Positions 43,844 through 53,765 of a stretch of 64,000 nt of DNA are shown in pieces (within the stretch, counting starts at the first letter, position 1; every line of letters begins with the position of its first letter). The notes under the pieces are model-generated. The model ran no database searches, had not been told where the DNA came from, and saw only the letters and a program-made list of their open reading frames with translations. A program made the position numbers and the translations under genes. Origin of the DNA: Candidatus Zixiibacteriota bacterium (GTDB lineage: Bacteria > Zixibacteria > MSB-5A5 > GN15 > FEB-12); the NCBI GenBank assembly GCA_029860345.1, contig JAOUBJ010000012.1, forward strand, positions 93,690 to 157,689. Reading direction: 5' to 3'.

Positions 43844-46800
43844 CTACTTCCCGCACGGTGGGGGGGCGGGACCACCGGTAAAGGCGTAATCAACAATGTA
43901 AACCAGGTCGCTGATGTCGATTGCGCCGAGGCCGTTGACATCACCCTCTTCCATACAAGGTGGCGGCGGGCCGCCAGTGAACATGTAGTCGACCAGATAG
44001 ACCAAATCCGATATGTCAATATTCGGCGCGCCGTCGTGATTAATGTCACCGCGCGTGATGCAACAATCGCCACAGCCCTGTCCGTACAATCCCATCTGGG
44101 CGTTGCAGCTATTGCCCGCCGGCAGGCAGGGTGACTCGCCGGCCAGGCTGAAGTTTCCGCCGGCGGCATCGCAGAACAATGGATCGGCTGAGATGTTGCC
44201 CCACTCGTCGCCGGGCGAGGGCAGACCGGCGTCCCAGTTTCCGCCGGGGTTGCCGAAGGAGTTGCTGCAAAAGACAATTGTGTCATACGTACTCCAGTCG
44301 GCCCAGACTCCCTTATCCTCATTGAACGCAAAGATGCAATTGGAGACAATGAGATTGCCGTAACGATCCTTGTCCTGGGACGGTTTACTTTCTTTTGGGA
44401 AGTTCCACATCCAAAACAGGCCGGTCTCATTGCCGACTATGGTGCTTGAATATAGCTCAAGATCATCGAACATGGTGTAGGCGTACACTCCATATCGACC
44501 GTTACCCTGAACCAGGCAACTGTCCAGCCGGATTTCACCGGAGTACGGAACCGAGATACCGGACGAGTCGTTGTTTGAAACCTCGCAACGCATCAGTTCC
44601 ACTCGGCCTCCATAGATGGAGACTCCGTCGCTGTTGTTGGTTATCTTGCAGTCTATCAGACGAGGTCTGGAGAACCAGTCAAAAGTGAACAGGCCGGGGC
44701 CGTAATTGTTGGTGATTTCGCAGTTGCGAATAGTCGGGGAAGCTGAATCGCAAGAGACGGCGCCGTATAAGAACCATGAAACAGAATCGCCCACAGCCCC
44801 TTCGATTCGGAAACCGTCAATAATGGTGGTTGAATCCTCGCCGCCGGTAAGCCAGAACCCGATGTGCGGCTCTTCAAACGTACCGTCGACGGAAATCAGC
44901 GTCACCGACGGCCCGCCCTCTGAAATGACTGTGATCCCTTTTCCCTGAGTGTCCAGATCACGGTTGCCGTCTCCCGTGTAAGTTCCGGCCGCTACCAGTA
45001 CGGTGTCGGTAATGGAGGCCGAGTCAATCGCCGCCTGAATGGTGGGAGCGTCACCGCTGCCGTCCGCTTTGACATACCACACGCGACTGGCGTCGCACGC
45101 ATCACCCACACCATCACCGTCGGAGTCAGCCTGATTGGCGTTGGCCACAGTCGAGCAGTTGTCCATGATGTCGGCGATGCCGTCGAAATCGGTGTCGGCG
45201 GGAGAGTCGCAGAAAGGCACGACATCGTATGCGCCGATCAGTGTCCCACATGAATTGAGCGGGCTGTATGCCGCGCACGGTGAGAGGTCGTCAAGTTCGA
45301 AGGTGATATGCGTCGTGTCACAGAATAGCGGGTTGAACGAGATGTTGCCGTTCTCGTCGCCGGAGAATGCACTCGAATTGAAATCCTGGACAGGATTGCC
45401 GAAAGCATCGTTACATCGGTAGGCCACCAGTCCACCCCAAAACTGCGATGAGAAACCATAGGAACCGTTGAAAGCGGTGATGCAATTGGTGATGACAAGA
45501 GTGTCGGCCTGGAGTTTCGGATTGGTTTTTGGTGGGTCTATCTCGAAGTGGAAACCGCCATTCAGGTTTTCAACAACCGTGCAATTGGCAATGTAGCCGG
45601 TGAGTCCGGAGTAGGCTACGATGCCGTGTCCTTCATTGTCGTAGACCAGTGTTCCCGACATGAACAGCTCGGTCGGCGGGTGGACCATCGATCCTCCAAT
45701 GACACCGTCACCCGCGTTGCCCGAAATCTCGCAGTCGGTCAGGTAGGCCATGCCGTAGTTGCCGCACTGATAGCCGGGGCCGTCGTTGTTGAGAATCCGA
45801 CAATCGCGAATAATCGGCGAGCCGCCATAACAAAGAACAGCCGCCACCACCGGCCAGCTACCCGTGTATGCCCCCGTAATCGTGAAGCCCTCCACCACCG
45901 AAGTCGAATCTTCATTGGTGTGGAAGTAGAATGCCTGGTGCGGTTCCGAGACGCTGCCCTCACAGTCAATAGTGGTTGCATAGGGGCCGTTTTCGGAGAT
46001 CACAACGACGTTCTTGCCGCCGAAATCAATGTCACGGTTACCGTCGCCGGTGAAGGTGCCCGGCGCACAGATAATAGTATCCCGCTCGGAAGCAATATCG
46101 ACCGCCGCCTGTATCGTAGGCGCCGCGCCGGAACCGTCCGGTAGGACATACCATGCCATAATGTTATCACAACTATCCCCCACGCCGTCGTGGTCGGAAT
46201 CTATCTGCAAAGGATTGTAGTCATCGGGACAGTTGTCGTTAACATCGGCCACCAGGTCAAGGTCGCTGTCGAGAGCACCGGAACACTGAACCCAAAAGGC
46301 ACCGATGAGCGAGCCGCACGTGTTCAGCACATGACCGGGCGCGCACGGGGACAGAGCATCGAGCAGATAGTTTTGATTGGCCGTGTCGCACAGCAGCGGA
46401 TCGGTGGACAAGTTTCCGAACTCGTCGCCGGGACCGAAGCCGACATCCGGCCAGTCACCGCCGGGGTTTCCGAAAGAGTTGTTGCAGGCAAAATCGGCAA
46501 AGGGCATTCCGATACAGTCAACCCCCCTATAGTAGTTGAAAGCGCACAAGTTATTGGAGAACAATGCCAGCCTGTCTTCATCGCCGTCTTTGGGCGCTTC
46601 CCAGCCGTATGAGATGCCGGTGCTGTTGGCGATAAAAGTGTTGTTGTTCACCTCACAACCACCCTGGGAACCGAGCATGATGTACACGCCCGAATTCCAG
46701 TTGTGGTGGACATTACATTCGGACATCCTGAGATATCCCGACCAGATCACCCATACCGAACCTGAGTCGTTGTATGATATTTCCGAGTGAGTGATATTGA

Positions 46801-49669
46801 CATTTCCCACGTATGCGACCACAGCGTGGCCATTGTTGTTTGAGATGAAACAACTGTCCAGGCGCAGGCCGCCGCCCAGTTCCGGGAACATGTTGTTATT
46901 GCACCAAACCGCGTTGCCGTAGTTGCCGGTGATTTTGCAATTGACTATCGCCGGGGCCGAGAGAGTACAGGTGACGGCTCCTGTACTGCCGTAAACACTA
47001 AAGCTTGAGAATGCACCGGTGATGGTGAAGCCGTTTACTATTGACAGCGAATCCTCACCGCTGTGAAAGTTGAAGGCCTGGTGTGGATCGGGGCCGGTCC
47101 CTTCGCAGTCGATTGTGGTTACGTCAGGACCGTCCTCGGAGACAAGCGTGACCATTGTACCGCCGAAGTCGAGGTCGCGGTTGCCGTCCCCTGTGTAGGT
47201 TCCCGCCGCGCACCAAATGGTGTCGAAGTGTTGCGATGAGTCCAACGCAACCTGTATGGTCGGCCAGTCACCGCTTCCATCCGGCTTGAGGTACCATACC
47301 CGGGTGGTGTCGCACAGATCGCCGATGCCGTCCAGGTCGATATCGGTTTGATCGGGATTGTATACTTCCGGACAGTTGTCCATAATGTCGGCGATACCGT
47401 CTGAGTCAGTGTCGGCAGGGGAGTTGCACCCGGCCACGACATCGTAGGCGCCGATCAGCGTACCGCATGAGTTCAGCGGACTGCCGGCGGCGCATGGAGA
47501 GAGGTCATCAAGTTGATAGGTGAGAAAAGTCGTGTCGCAGAACAAAGGATCGAATGAGATATTCCCCACCGTGTCACTGCCCAGTCCGGTGGACCAGGCC
47601 GGCCAATCACCCAATGTATTTCCATACGAATTGTTGCAATGGACGCCCCAGTAAATGCCCACACCACCCTGTTCTATACCGCTGCCCTGGTTGAAGGCTA
47701 CCACGTTGTTGTGGAGCATCTTCAATCCACGGCTTTCTCCATCTTTGGGAGGATCCTCATAAAAGTTGATACCGTCACCAGCGTTTGACACAATGGTGCT
47801 GTTGGTGATCTGAAAATTCGCCCCCAGGCTGATGTTCAGTTCTATTCCCGCTTGCCCATTGTTGTCCACCAGCACCTCGGACATCCAGAGAGAGCTGCGC
47901 CCCCAAGCCTGAATGCCGCCCGAATCGTTCTGAGAAACCACCGACCGCTGAACACTGACCGAGGCCACACTCATGACAATGCCAAGACCCTGGTTCCCAT
48001 AGATACTGCAACTGTCCAGGTGTACCGACGAATCAGGATCGGAGGATTCCCCAAAACGGCAGTTGATCCCGTTGCCGGTATTGCCGGTTATTTCGCAACC
48101 GACGATGGTCGGGGTAGCCATAGAACAGATAACAGCGCCTCCGCCGCCGAACCATGAGTAATCCCAAAAGCTGTTTGTTATTGTGAGTCCACGCACCCGT
48201 GATAGTGAATCCTCGCCGTTGTGAAAATGAAATCCGTGATGTGGGTCGATGCCGGTCCCTTCACAGTCAATGATCGTCACCGATGGTCCGCTCTCGGATG
48301 TCAGCACAATCTTCTTGCCGAGAAAATCCAGGTCGCGGTTGCCGTTGCCGGTATAGGTGCCCGCTGCACACAACACTGTGTCGAAATCAGCAGCCGAATC
48401 AATGGCCACCTGGATGGTCGGCACATCACCTGTACCATCGGCTTTGACATACCAGACGGCGGCCGGGTCGCAGGAGTCGCCAAGTCCGTCCTGATCGTAA
48501 TCTTCCTGTAAGGGGTTGAAGTCACCGGGGCAGTTATCCATTTCATCCACCCAACCATCGCCGTCACTGTCGGTGTAGTTTTCACAGACCGGACTGCCGG
48601 CGCCGATCTGTAAGGCACAATCGTTGAGCGGGTGCGTTGAAGCGCACGGCGAGAGAAGGTCGATAGAGATGTTGTCGTTGGCGGTATCACAGAAAAGCGG
48701 ATCGAGCGACAGGTTTCCGAAAGCATCTTCCGGGCCGAAGGCCGAGAATTGTCCCCAATCATCCCCTGAGTTGCCGAAAGAATTGCAGCACGCAACGTCA
48801 CTGAAGTCGAGCAGGCCGTCGGCGATAATACCCGCACCGTTGTTGAACGCGACCAATGTCTGATTGAGCGAATAAGTATTATCCCTGGCGCCGTTTTTTG
48901 GTGCTTCATGAAAGAAGTGGACGCCGTGGCCGTTGTTGCCGAACACAGTCGTTCGGTCAATGATGAAATCAGAGGGGCTGTACACATTGGCTATGCATCC
49001 CCCGCCACCGTTGCGATATACCACCGATTGCGAAACGTTCAAGGTTCCCTGCCACATCAGCACGATGCCGCTTGAGTCGTTGTCGGACACCTCACACCGA
49101 GAGAGTTTCGCGCGGCCCTGAGCAGATACCACGCCGTTGCCGTCGTTGTTGGAAACAACACAGCTATCTATCTGCACACCGGAGCCGTACTGTCCGTCCA
49201 TATTGTGGTAGGCATAAATCCCGTTTCCGGTGTTGCCGGTGATCACACAGTTGACGATAGCCGGGGCGGAAGAACTACACTGCACGATCCCGCCGTCATC
49301 CGGCCAGGGATCGTCGTACCACCAGCCGTTGGTCATGGTAAACCCGTGTACACGGGCCAGTGAATCCTCGCCGTTGTGAAAGCGGATAGCCTGATGCGGC
49401 TCCGACACCGATCCACCGCAGTCGATAGTGGTGACCGCCGGTCCCCCGCTGGAGCGCAGGACAATCAGTTTGCCGTCGAAATCAAGATCGCGGTTGCCCA
49501 CTCCGGCATAGGTCCCGGGGGCGACTAGGACTGTGTCGAAGTCGGCCGTTCCGTCGATACCCGCCTGAATTGTTGCTGAGTCGCCCGGAACATTGATGGT
49601 GTTGGCAAGAGCGCCGGCCCCCATGCAGGTTACTGCGATTAGTCCTATAACAAGTCGGTGACACCTCAT
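43844..49669 (-). CDS. Giant secreted beta-helix/TSP3/dockerin-like protein
   Basis: A 1941-residue exported protein. The ATG at 49669 has AGGAGGATT 9 nt upstream and starts MRCHRLVIGLIAVTCMGAGALA, a signal peptide. Five homologous units of about 370 residues follow. Each opens WYVKADGSGDAPTIQAAIDSA-like (the first, ATIQAGIDG), continues DTVLCAAGTYTGNGNRDLDF, and folds as a right-handed parallel beta-helix with many Asn/Ser/Gly turns. Four Asp-rich thrombospondin type-3-like linkers (DSDGDGVGDACD and relatives) join the units and probably bind calcium. The C-terminus has a dockerin-like pair: RGDINHDGAPNIDISDLVYL and GDVNGLGAIDISDLVYIVDY. Likely a cell-surface or released adhesin or polysaccharide-binding protein. 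No cohesin is visible here. Confidence 0.85.
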   Translation of the reverse strand: MRCHRLVIGLIAVTCMGAGALANTINVPGDSATIQAGIDGTADFDTVLVAPGTYAGVGNRDLDFDGKLIVLRSSGGPAVTTIDCGGSVSEPHQAIRFHNGEDSLARVHGFTMTNGWWYDDPWPDDGGIVQCSSSAPAIVNCVITGNTGNGIYAYHNMDGQYGSGVQIDSCVVSNNDGNGVVSAQGRAKLSRCEVSDNDSSGIVLMWQGTLNVSQSVVYRNGGGGCIANVYSPSDFIIDRTTVFGNNGHGVHFFHEAPKNGARDNTYSLNQTLVAFNNGAGIIADGLLDFSDVACCNSFGNSGDDWGQFSAFGPEDAFGNLSLDPLFCDTANDNISIDLLSPCASTHPLNDCALQIGAGSPVCENYTDSDGDGWVDEMDNCPGDFNPLQEDYDQDGLGDSCDPAAVWYVKADGTGDVPTIQVAIDSAADFDTVLCAAGTYTGNGNRDLDFLGKKIVLTSESGPSVTIIDCEGTGIDPHHGFHFHNGEDSLSRVRGLTITNSFWDYSWFGGGGAVICSMATPTIVGCEITGNTGNGINCRFGESSDPDSSVHLDSCSIYGNQGLGIVMSVASVSVQRSVVSQNDSGGIQAWGRSSLWMSEVLVDNNGQAGIELNISLGANFQITNSTIVSNAGDGINFYEDPPKDGESRGLKMLHNNVVAFNQGSGIEQGGVGIYWGVHCNNSYGNTLGDWPAWSTGLGSDTVGNISFDPLFCDTTFLTYQLDDLSPCAAGSPLNSCGTLIGAYDVVAGCNSPADTDSDGIADIMDNCPEVYNPDQTDIDLDGIGDLCDTTRVWYLKPDGSGDWPTIQVALDSSQHFDTIWCAAGTYTGDGNRDLDFGGTMVTLVSEDGPDVTTIDCEGTGPDPHQAFNFHSGEDSLSIVNGFTITGAFSSFSVYGSTGAVTCTLSAPAIVNCKITGNYGNAVWCNNNMFPELGGGLRLDSCFISNNNGHAVVAYVGNVNITHSEISYNDSGSVWVIWSGYLRMSECNVHHNWNSGVYIMLGSQGGCEVNNNTFIANSTGISYGWEAPKDGDEDRLALFSNNLCAFNYYRGVDCIGMPFADFACNNSFGNPGGDWPDVGFGPGDEFGNLSTDPLLCDTANQNYLLDALSPCAPGHVLNTCGSLIGAFWVQCSGALDSDLDLVADVNDNCPDDYNPLQIDSDHDGVGDSCDNIMAWYVLPDGSGAAPTIQAAVDIASERDTIICAPGTFTGDGNRDIDFGGKNVVVISENGPYATTIDCEGSVSEPHQAFYFHTNEDSTSVVEGFTITGAYTGSWPVVAAVLCYGGSPIIRDCRILNNDGPGYQCGNYGMAYLTDCEISGNAGDGVIGGSMVHPPTELFMSGTLVYDNEGHGIVAYSGLTGYIANCTVVENLNGGFHFEIDPPKTNPKLQADTLVITNCITAFNGSYGFSSQFWGGLVAYRCNDAFGNPVQDFNSSAFSGDENGNISFNPLFCDTTHITFELDDLSPCAAYSPLNSCGTLIGAYDVVPFCDSPADTDFDGIADIMDNCSTVANANQADSDGDGVGDACDASRVWYVKADGSGDAPTIQAAIDSASITDTVLVAAGTYTGDGNRDLDTQGKGITVISEGGPSVTLISVDGTFEEPHIGFWLTGGEDSTTIIDGFRIEGAVGDSVSWFLYGAVSCDSASPTIRNCEITNNYGPGLFTFDWFSRPRLIDCKITNNSDGVSIYGGRVELMRCEVSNNDSSGISVPYSGEIRLDSCLVQGNGRYGVYAYTMFDDLELYSSTIVGNETGLFWMWNFPKESKPSQDKDRYGNLIVSNCIFAFNEDKGVWADWSTYDTIVFCSNSFGNPGGNWDAGLPSPGDEWGNISADPLFCDAAGGNFSLAGESPCLPAGNSCNAQMGLYGQGCGDCCITRGDINHDGAPNIDISDLVYLVDYMFTGGPPPPCMEEGDVNGLGAIDISDLVYIVDYAFTGGPAPPPCGK

Positions 49670-49799
49670 CCGTCCAATCCTCCTGCTTGCTGAAGTGCGG
49701 AGAGCTTTCCGCACTTAACTCTGGAGAGAATCCCGTTTCTCCTGGTATTTTCGTTTATGGCCTTGATCACCATTGGAGTATCTTCGTGTACCTGTGGTC

Positions 49800-49827
49800 A
49801 ATATACGCTGTATTCAAAACATGTCAA
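49800..49827 (-). promoter_or_regulatory. Promoter of the giant beta-helix gene
   Basis: Minus strand: TTGACA (49827-49822), 16-nt spacer, TATATT (49805-49800). Both boxes are near consensus. It would leave a 5' leader of about 125 nt. Confidence 0.65.
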
Positions 49828-49905
49828 GCAGACACCACGTTTGGCTGCCGATACTGGAGGCGGTTGGTGGGAATTTCCCCAAAGCCCTGACCGTGCCAGT
49901 TTTAA

Positions 49906-49934
49906 TTGACGGCGTTCCGAAACGGCTGTAGTTT
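49906..49934 (+). promoter_or_regulatory. Probable promoter of the phosphohexomutase gene
   Basis: TTGACG (49906-49911), 17-nt spacer, TAGTTT (49929-49934), 20 nt before the GTG start. GAAGGAG lies in between. Confidence 0.5.
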
Positions 49935-49954
49935 GGTACTGAAGGAGTTGAGTT

Positions 49955-51301
49955 GTGCATATCGATCCATCTATATTCAAAGCCTACGACATTCGAGGCA
50001 CCGTTCCGGACCAGTTGAACCCTGAAGATGCCGGACACATCGGGAGCGCTCTGGCCGGTTTTCTGAAACCGAAGAGTATCGCCGTGGGGCGTGACATGCG
50101 CCTCTCGTCCGATGAGATATTCGAACACTTCACACGAGGCATCAACGATGCCGGAGTGGACGTGGTCGATCTGGGTCTTTGCTCCACCGATGGGCTCTAT
50201 TTCGCCGTCGGTAAGTTCGGCTACGACGCCGGCGTGATGATCACGGCCAGCCACAATCCGAAAGAGTATAACGGCCTCAAGATATGTCGCAAGAATGCGG
50301 AACCACTCTCCGGACAGGAAGGTCTGCAACAGATTCTAAAAATCATCCAGACGACCGATGAATTCAAACGGTCACCGTCGCGGGGGATGATGGTGCGCCG
50401 GGAGATCGGCGAGGAGTACGCCGAGCACTGTCTGTCGTTCATCGATCCATCGGTACTGAAACCGTATCGAATCGTGATCGACGCCGGCAACGGCATGGCC
50501 GGTGCAACCCTGCCGCCGGTGTTGGATCAACTGCCGGTCATCGATGTCGTGCCAATGTACTTCGATCTCGACGGCAGTTTTCCAAACCATCCCGCTTCGC
50601 CTATCGAGGTTGAAAACCTTGCCGATTTGCAGAAAAAAGTCGCCCAGGTTGATGCCGATTTCGGAGTCGCCTTCGACGGCGACGCCGACCGTGTGTTTCT
50701 TATAGACAAATTCGGTACGCCACTCGGTGGTGATGTTGTTACCGCTCTGGTGGCCAAGTCACTTCTGTCCAGGACACCCGATGAGACCATTCTGTACAAT
50801 CTGATCTGTTCTCGGGCGGTGCCTGAGCTGGTCACGCGGCTGGGCGGCGCACCTGTTCGCACGAGGGTAGGGCATGCTTTTATCAAACCCCTGATGAAAC
50901 AACACAACGCCATTTTTGGTGGTGAACATTCAGGTCACTTTTATTTCCGCGATAACTGGTTTGCGGATTCCGGGCTGATTGCGTTCTTGGTTTGTCTGGA
51001 GTTGATTTCAAAAGAAGACCGGCCCCTGCATGAAATGGTCAAGGAGATCGATCCCTATTTTCGTTCCGGTGAAATCAACAGCCGGGTCCAGTCGATCCCG
51101 GACAAACTCGAAGCGGTGGCTCTGGCTTTTTCGGAGGGTGAAGCGGACCACGAAGACGGACTGACCGTTCAGTACGATGATTTCTGGTTCAACCTTCGCC
51201 CCTCCAACACCGAGCCGCTGTTGAGATTGAACATAGAGGCCGACAACCGGAAACTACTCGAAGAGACCACCACCAAGCTCCTCGAAATCATCAGGGTGTA
51301 A
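49955..51301 (+). CDS. Phosphomannomutase/phosphoglucomutase
   Basis: A 448-residue alpha-D-phosphohexomutase, GTG start with GAAGGAG 8 nt upstream. Domain 1: FKAYDIRGTVPDQLN and the phosphoserine loop GVMITASHNPKEYNGLKIC. Domain 2: the metal loop VAFDGDADRVFLIDKFG. Domain 3: FGGEHSGHFYFRDNW (sugar binding). Domain 4: WFNLRPSNTEPLLRLNIEA (phosphate binding). It interconverts 1- and 6-phosphates of mannose or glucose for envelope sugars. A double-receiver regulator follows by 4 bp and a glycosyltransferase after that. Confidence 0.95.
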   Translation: MHIDPSIFKAYDIRGTVPDQLNPEDAGHIGSALAGFLKPKSIAVGRDMRLSSDEIFEHFTRGINDAGVDVVDLGLCSTDGLYFAVGKFGYDAGVMITASHNPKEYNGLKICRKNAEPLSGQEGLQQILKIIQTTDEFKRSPSRGMMVRREIGEEYAEHCLSFIDPSVLKPYRIVIDAGNGMAGATLPPVLDQLPVIDVVPMYFDLDGSFPNHPASPIEVENLADLQKKVAQVDADFGVAFDGDADRVFLIDKFGTPLGGDVVTALVAKSLLSRTPDETILYNLICSRAVPELVTRLGGAPVRTRVGHAFIKPLMKQHNAIFGGEHSGHFYFRDNWFADSGLIAFLVCLELISKEDRPLHEMVKEIDPYFRSGEINSRVQSIPDKLEAVALAFSEGEADHEDGLTVQYDDFWFNLRPSNTEPLLRLNIEADNRKLLEETTTKLLEIIRV

Positions 51302-51305
51302 TATA

Positions 51306-52070
51306 ATGAACGATGCCCGCGCCAACATTCTTATCGTCGATGATGACACGCATTTGCTCGATCTGTTGGTCGACACACTGGTCGGCATCGGCTATCAGGC
51401 CACCGGCGTTCCGGGGGGTATCCAGGCGTTGGAAAAACTGAAAGCTGAGACGTTTGACCTGATGATTTCGGATATCAAGATGCCCGGCCTGGACGGGCTC
51501 GGTCTGCTCAAAAAGGTCCGTCGCTACTACCCCCGCTTGCCGGTCTTGTTCATCACCGGCTTCGCTACCGCCGAGATGATCGGGCGCGCTTCGGCTGACG
51601 GCTTCCTGGCCAAACCGTTCAGGATATCACATATCGAAGAGCTGATCGAAGACACGCTCTCAGGCAAGCTGGAGAAGATAGCTACCCCCCTCAAGCGTAT
51701 CCTGGTGGTCGATGACGACGACACTTTCAGAGAAACCCTCACCTCGATGCTGCGCGCGCACGACTACATCCCCGTCTCGGCCTCCAGCGCCGCCGATGCG
51801 CTTAAGGAACTGGACAACGGGGATGTCGACGCCGTGATTTCCGATATCAGAATGCCGGACACCGACGGTATCACACTGATGCAGAAGATCAAACAGAAGA
51901 ATCCGGAGATGCCGGTGATTCTCATCACGGGATTTATGTCGACCCTTGAGCCGGGCGCCGACTCTCTGTCGTCCACGCCCGACGGTTTTTTGCAGAAGCC
52001 GTTCAAAGTCGAGAAGATCATCAAACTGCTCAACGAACTCTCCACCGCAACTACCGGCAGCACCGGGTAG
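51306..52070 (+). CDS. Response regulator with two receiver domains
   Basis: A 254-residue protein made of two tandem receivers and no output domain. REC1: ILIVDDDTHLL, LMISDIKMPGLDGLGLL, FITGFAT, FLAKPF. REC2: ILVVDDDDTFRETL, AVISDIRMPDTDGITLM, LITGFMS, FLQKPF. Both keep the acidic pair, the phosphorylated Asp, the Thr and the Lys, so both can be phosphorylated. In both, F/LITGF at the Thr position recalls receivers of sigma-54-type regulators. It lies in the same direction as the sugar-phosphate mutase and the glycosyltransferase and may regulate polymer synthesis; the partner kinase is not in the window. Confidence 0.9.
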   Translation: MNDARANILIVDDDTHLLDLLVDTLVGIGYQATGVPGGIQALEKLKAETFDLMISDIKMPGLDGLGLLKKVRRYYPRLPVLFITGFATAEMIGRASADGFLAKPFRISHIEELIEDTLSGKLEKIATPLKRILVVDDDDTFRETLTSMLRAHDYIPVSASSAADALKELDNGDVDAVISDIRMPDTDGITLMQKIKQKNPEMPVILITGFMSTLEPGADSLSSTPDGFLQKPFKVEKIIKLLNELSTATTGSTG

Positions 52071-52103
52071 GCAAAAGATGCGGCCTGCTGCATTCACCGT
52101 GTT

Positions 52104-53150
52104 ATGATCCGCGCCGCTTACGATGTCACCGCCCTGGGCGACTCGCTGCACGGTGGGATCGCGCAGGTGTGCTATCAAACACTCCTGGCCGCCGACCAAC
52201 ATCCCGACATAGCAGCCGATGGTTTCTATCGAGCTAATCGACCGGCCGAGAACCTCAAGGAGGAAGTGCCCCTGCGTAAGTTGGGGCTAACCACCGGCTG
52301 GCGAGTGAAACCGTTTGACATTGTGCATGGTCTCTGTCATCGTCTGCCGCGGCTGCGCGGTGGTCGCACCGTGTACACTCTTCACGACGTCTGGAGTTTG
52401 TATCCCAACAAGTACCAAAGCGCAGGATTCCAGAAGAAGATAGGTCCTCGCATGCGGCGTGAATTGATCGCCGCCGATTGCATCATCACCGACAGTGAAA
52501 CGACACGCGACAATTTGCTCAACCTCGATTTGGTACTACCGGAGAAGGTCCATGTCTCGCATCTCGGTGTCACTATGCCCGCAACGGAGGTAGGTATCCA
52601 CCCGGACACAGACATTACAGAAGCGATAGGCGACCGGTATGTACTCTTTGTTGGACGGCTGGAATATCGCAAGAACCTGCCGCACGTGATTGAGGCGGTG
52701 CGCGAGATGCCGTCGATGCATCTCGTGCTGGTCGGGGAACCCGGTTTTGGCTACGACGAAGTAAAGATGCATCTTGCCCAAATGGACAGTGATCGGTTAC
52801 ACCTGTTCGACCAAATATCTGATGTGCAGATGGCCGATCTATATTCGAACGCCGTCGCGACGCTGTTACCGTCGTGGGAGGAGGGGTTCGGGCTGCCGAT
52901 TTTGGAAGCGATGAGTCATGGGTCGCCGGTGATAACATGCGACCGATCCGCCTCGGCGGAAGTGGCCGGACAAGCCGCGGTATTGGTCGACCCGACCGAC
53001 CCGGCGGCCAGCCGTGATGCGATCATCCGCATGCTCGATGACTCCGAGTTCCGCTCGATGCTGATTGCCGCTGGGCGCGAACGGGCTGCTGGGTTCACAT
53101 GGGTGCTTTACTTCGAGCGGGTGGTTGAGGTGTATGAGTCGATCTTGTAG
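52104..53150 (+). CDS. GT4-family glycosyltransferase
   Basis: A 348-residue GT-B glycosyltransferase. The N-terminal domain shows DIVHGLCHRLPRLRGGRTVYTLHDVWSL and DCIITDSETTRDNLL. The C-terminal domain has the nucleotide-sugar site: RYVLFVGRLEYRKNLPHVIEAV and the E-x7-E motif in PSWEEGFGLPILEAMSHGSPVITC. Members transfer a sugar from a UDP/GDP donor to envelope polysaccharide. It follows the double receiver by 33 bp with no clear ribosome site. The end of the gene runs into a short repeat cluster. Confidence 0.9.
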   Translation: MIRAAYDVTALGDSLHGGIAQVCYQTLLAADQHPDIAADGFYRANRPAENLKEEVPLRKLGLTTGWRVKPFDIVHGLCHRLPRLRGGRTVYTLHDVWSLYPNKYQSAGFQKKIGPRMRRELIAADCIITDSETTRDNLLNLDLVLPEKVHVSHLGVTMPATEVGIHPDTDITEAIGDRYVLFVGRLEYRKNLPHVIEAVREMPSMHLVLVGEPGFGYDEVKMHLAQMDSDRLHLFDQISDVQMADLYSNAVATLLPSWEEGFGLPILEAMSHGSPVITCDRSASAEVAGQAAVLVDPTDPAASRDAIIRMLDDSEFRSMLIAAGRERAAGFTWVLYFERVVEVYESIL

Positions 53151-53288
53151 GGCGGACCCGAGGCAGATGAGGACGTCTGCCTTCAGATCGCGCGGGCAGG
53201 CATTGTCTGCTTCACCGGTGGCCGAGTCTGAAGACTCGACCACCACGTATGACAACACGGGCACCTCCCACCAAAAAACCGGCGAAAA
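53151..53288. repeat. Short mosaic repeat after the glycosyltransferase
   Basis: It contains a CGAGTCTGAAGACTCG module (about 53223) and neighbours such as ACCACCACGTATGACAAC. It is a short relative of the modules at 11.8, 22.0 and 57.8 kb. Downstream starts the blaI promoter. Confidence 0.45.
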
Positions 53289-53330
53289 ACTAATTAATTA
53301 GTTGAACTTTCCGCCAAACTCCCGTATACT
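53289..53330 (+). promoter_or_regulatory. Promoter and operator of the BlaI-type gene
   Basis: TTGAAC (53302-53307), 17-nt spacer, TATACT (53325-53330): a strong sigma-70-like promoter. A perfect 14-bp palindrome ACTAATTAATTAGT (53289-53302) abuts the -35 and could be the BlaI-type operator. The ATG is 50 nt downstream of the -10. Confidence 0.6.
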
Positions 53331-53379
53331 ATTCTTAGATGTCTTAATTCTTTAAGAGTAAACGAAAGGTCAATCCAAT

Positions 53380-53763
53380 ATGGCTCGAAAAAAGGCGCCC
53401 ACCCTGACCGAAGCAGAACTCAAGATAATGAGTCTGGTCTGGGAACAGGGAGAGGCAACAGTGTCCGGCGTGATCCAGGCAATGCCCAAAGAAAAACGGC
53501 CGGCCTACAACACCGTGTTGACCATCATGCGAATCCTCGAAACCAAGGGCTACCTGCGCCATGTCAAAGAAGGCCGCGCCCATGTGTATCGTCCCATCGT
53601 GTCGCAAAACCAGGCTCGCAGCAAGGCGGTGCGGCACATAGTAGCGAGTTTTTTCGATAATTCTCCGGAGCAGCTTCTGTTGAGTATTCTTGAGAATGAG
53701 AAACTGAGTCCCGCTGAAATCGCGAGGCTTCAGCAAATGATAGCATCAAACAAGCAGGCATAA
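53380..53763 (+). CDS. BlaI/MecI-family repressor
   Basis: A 127-residue winged-helix repressor. LTEAELKIMSLVWEQGEATVSGVIQAM is the first half of the HTH. The rest is AYNTVLTIMRILETKGYLRHVKEGRAHVYRPIVSQNQARSKAVR, matching the family's TT/NTVLT-LL-RL-KGW-H pattern. The C-terminal dimer domain ends with ...FFDNSPEQLLLSILENEKLSP, where the sensor protease normally cuts. BlaI-family proteins repress genes until an M56 sensor of the BlaR1 type cleaves them. The sensor gene begins 2 bp downstream. Confidence 0.93.
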   Translation: MARKKAPTLTEAELKIMSLVWEQGEATVSGVIQAMPKEKRPAYNTVLTIMRILETKGYLRHVKEGRAHVYRPIVSQNQARSKAVRHIVASFFDNSPEQLLLSILENEKLSPAEIARLQQMIASNKQA

Positions 53764-53765
53764 CT

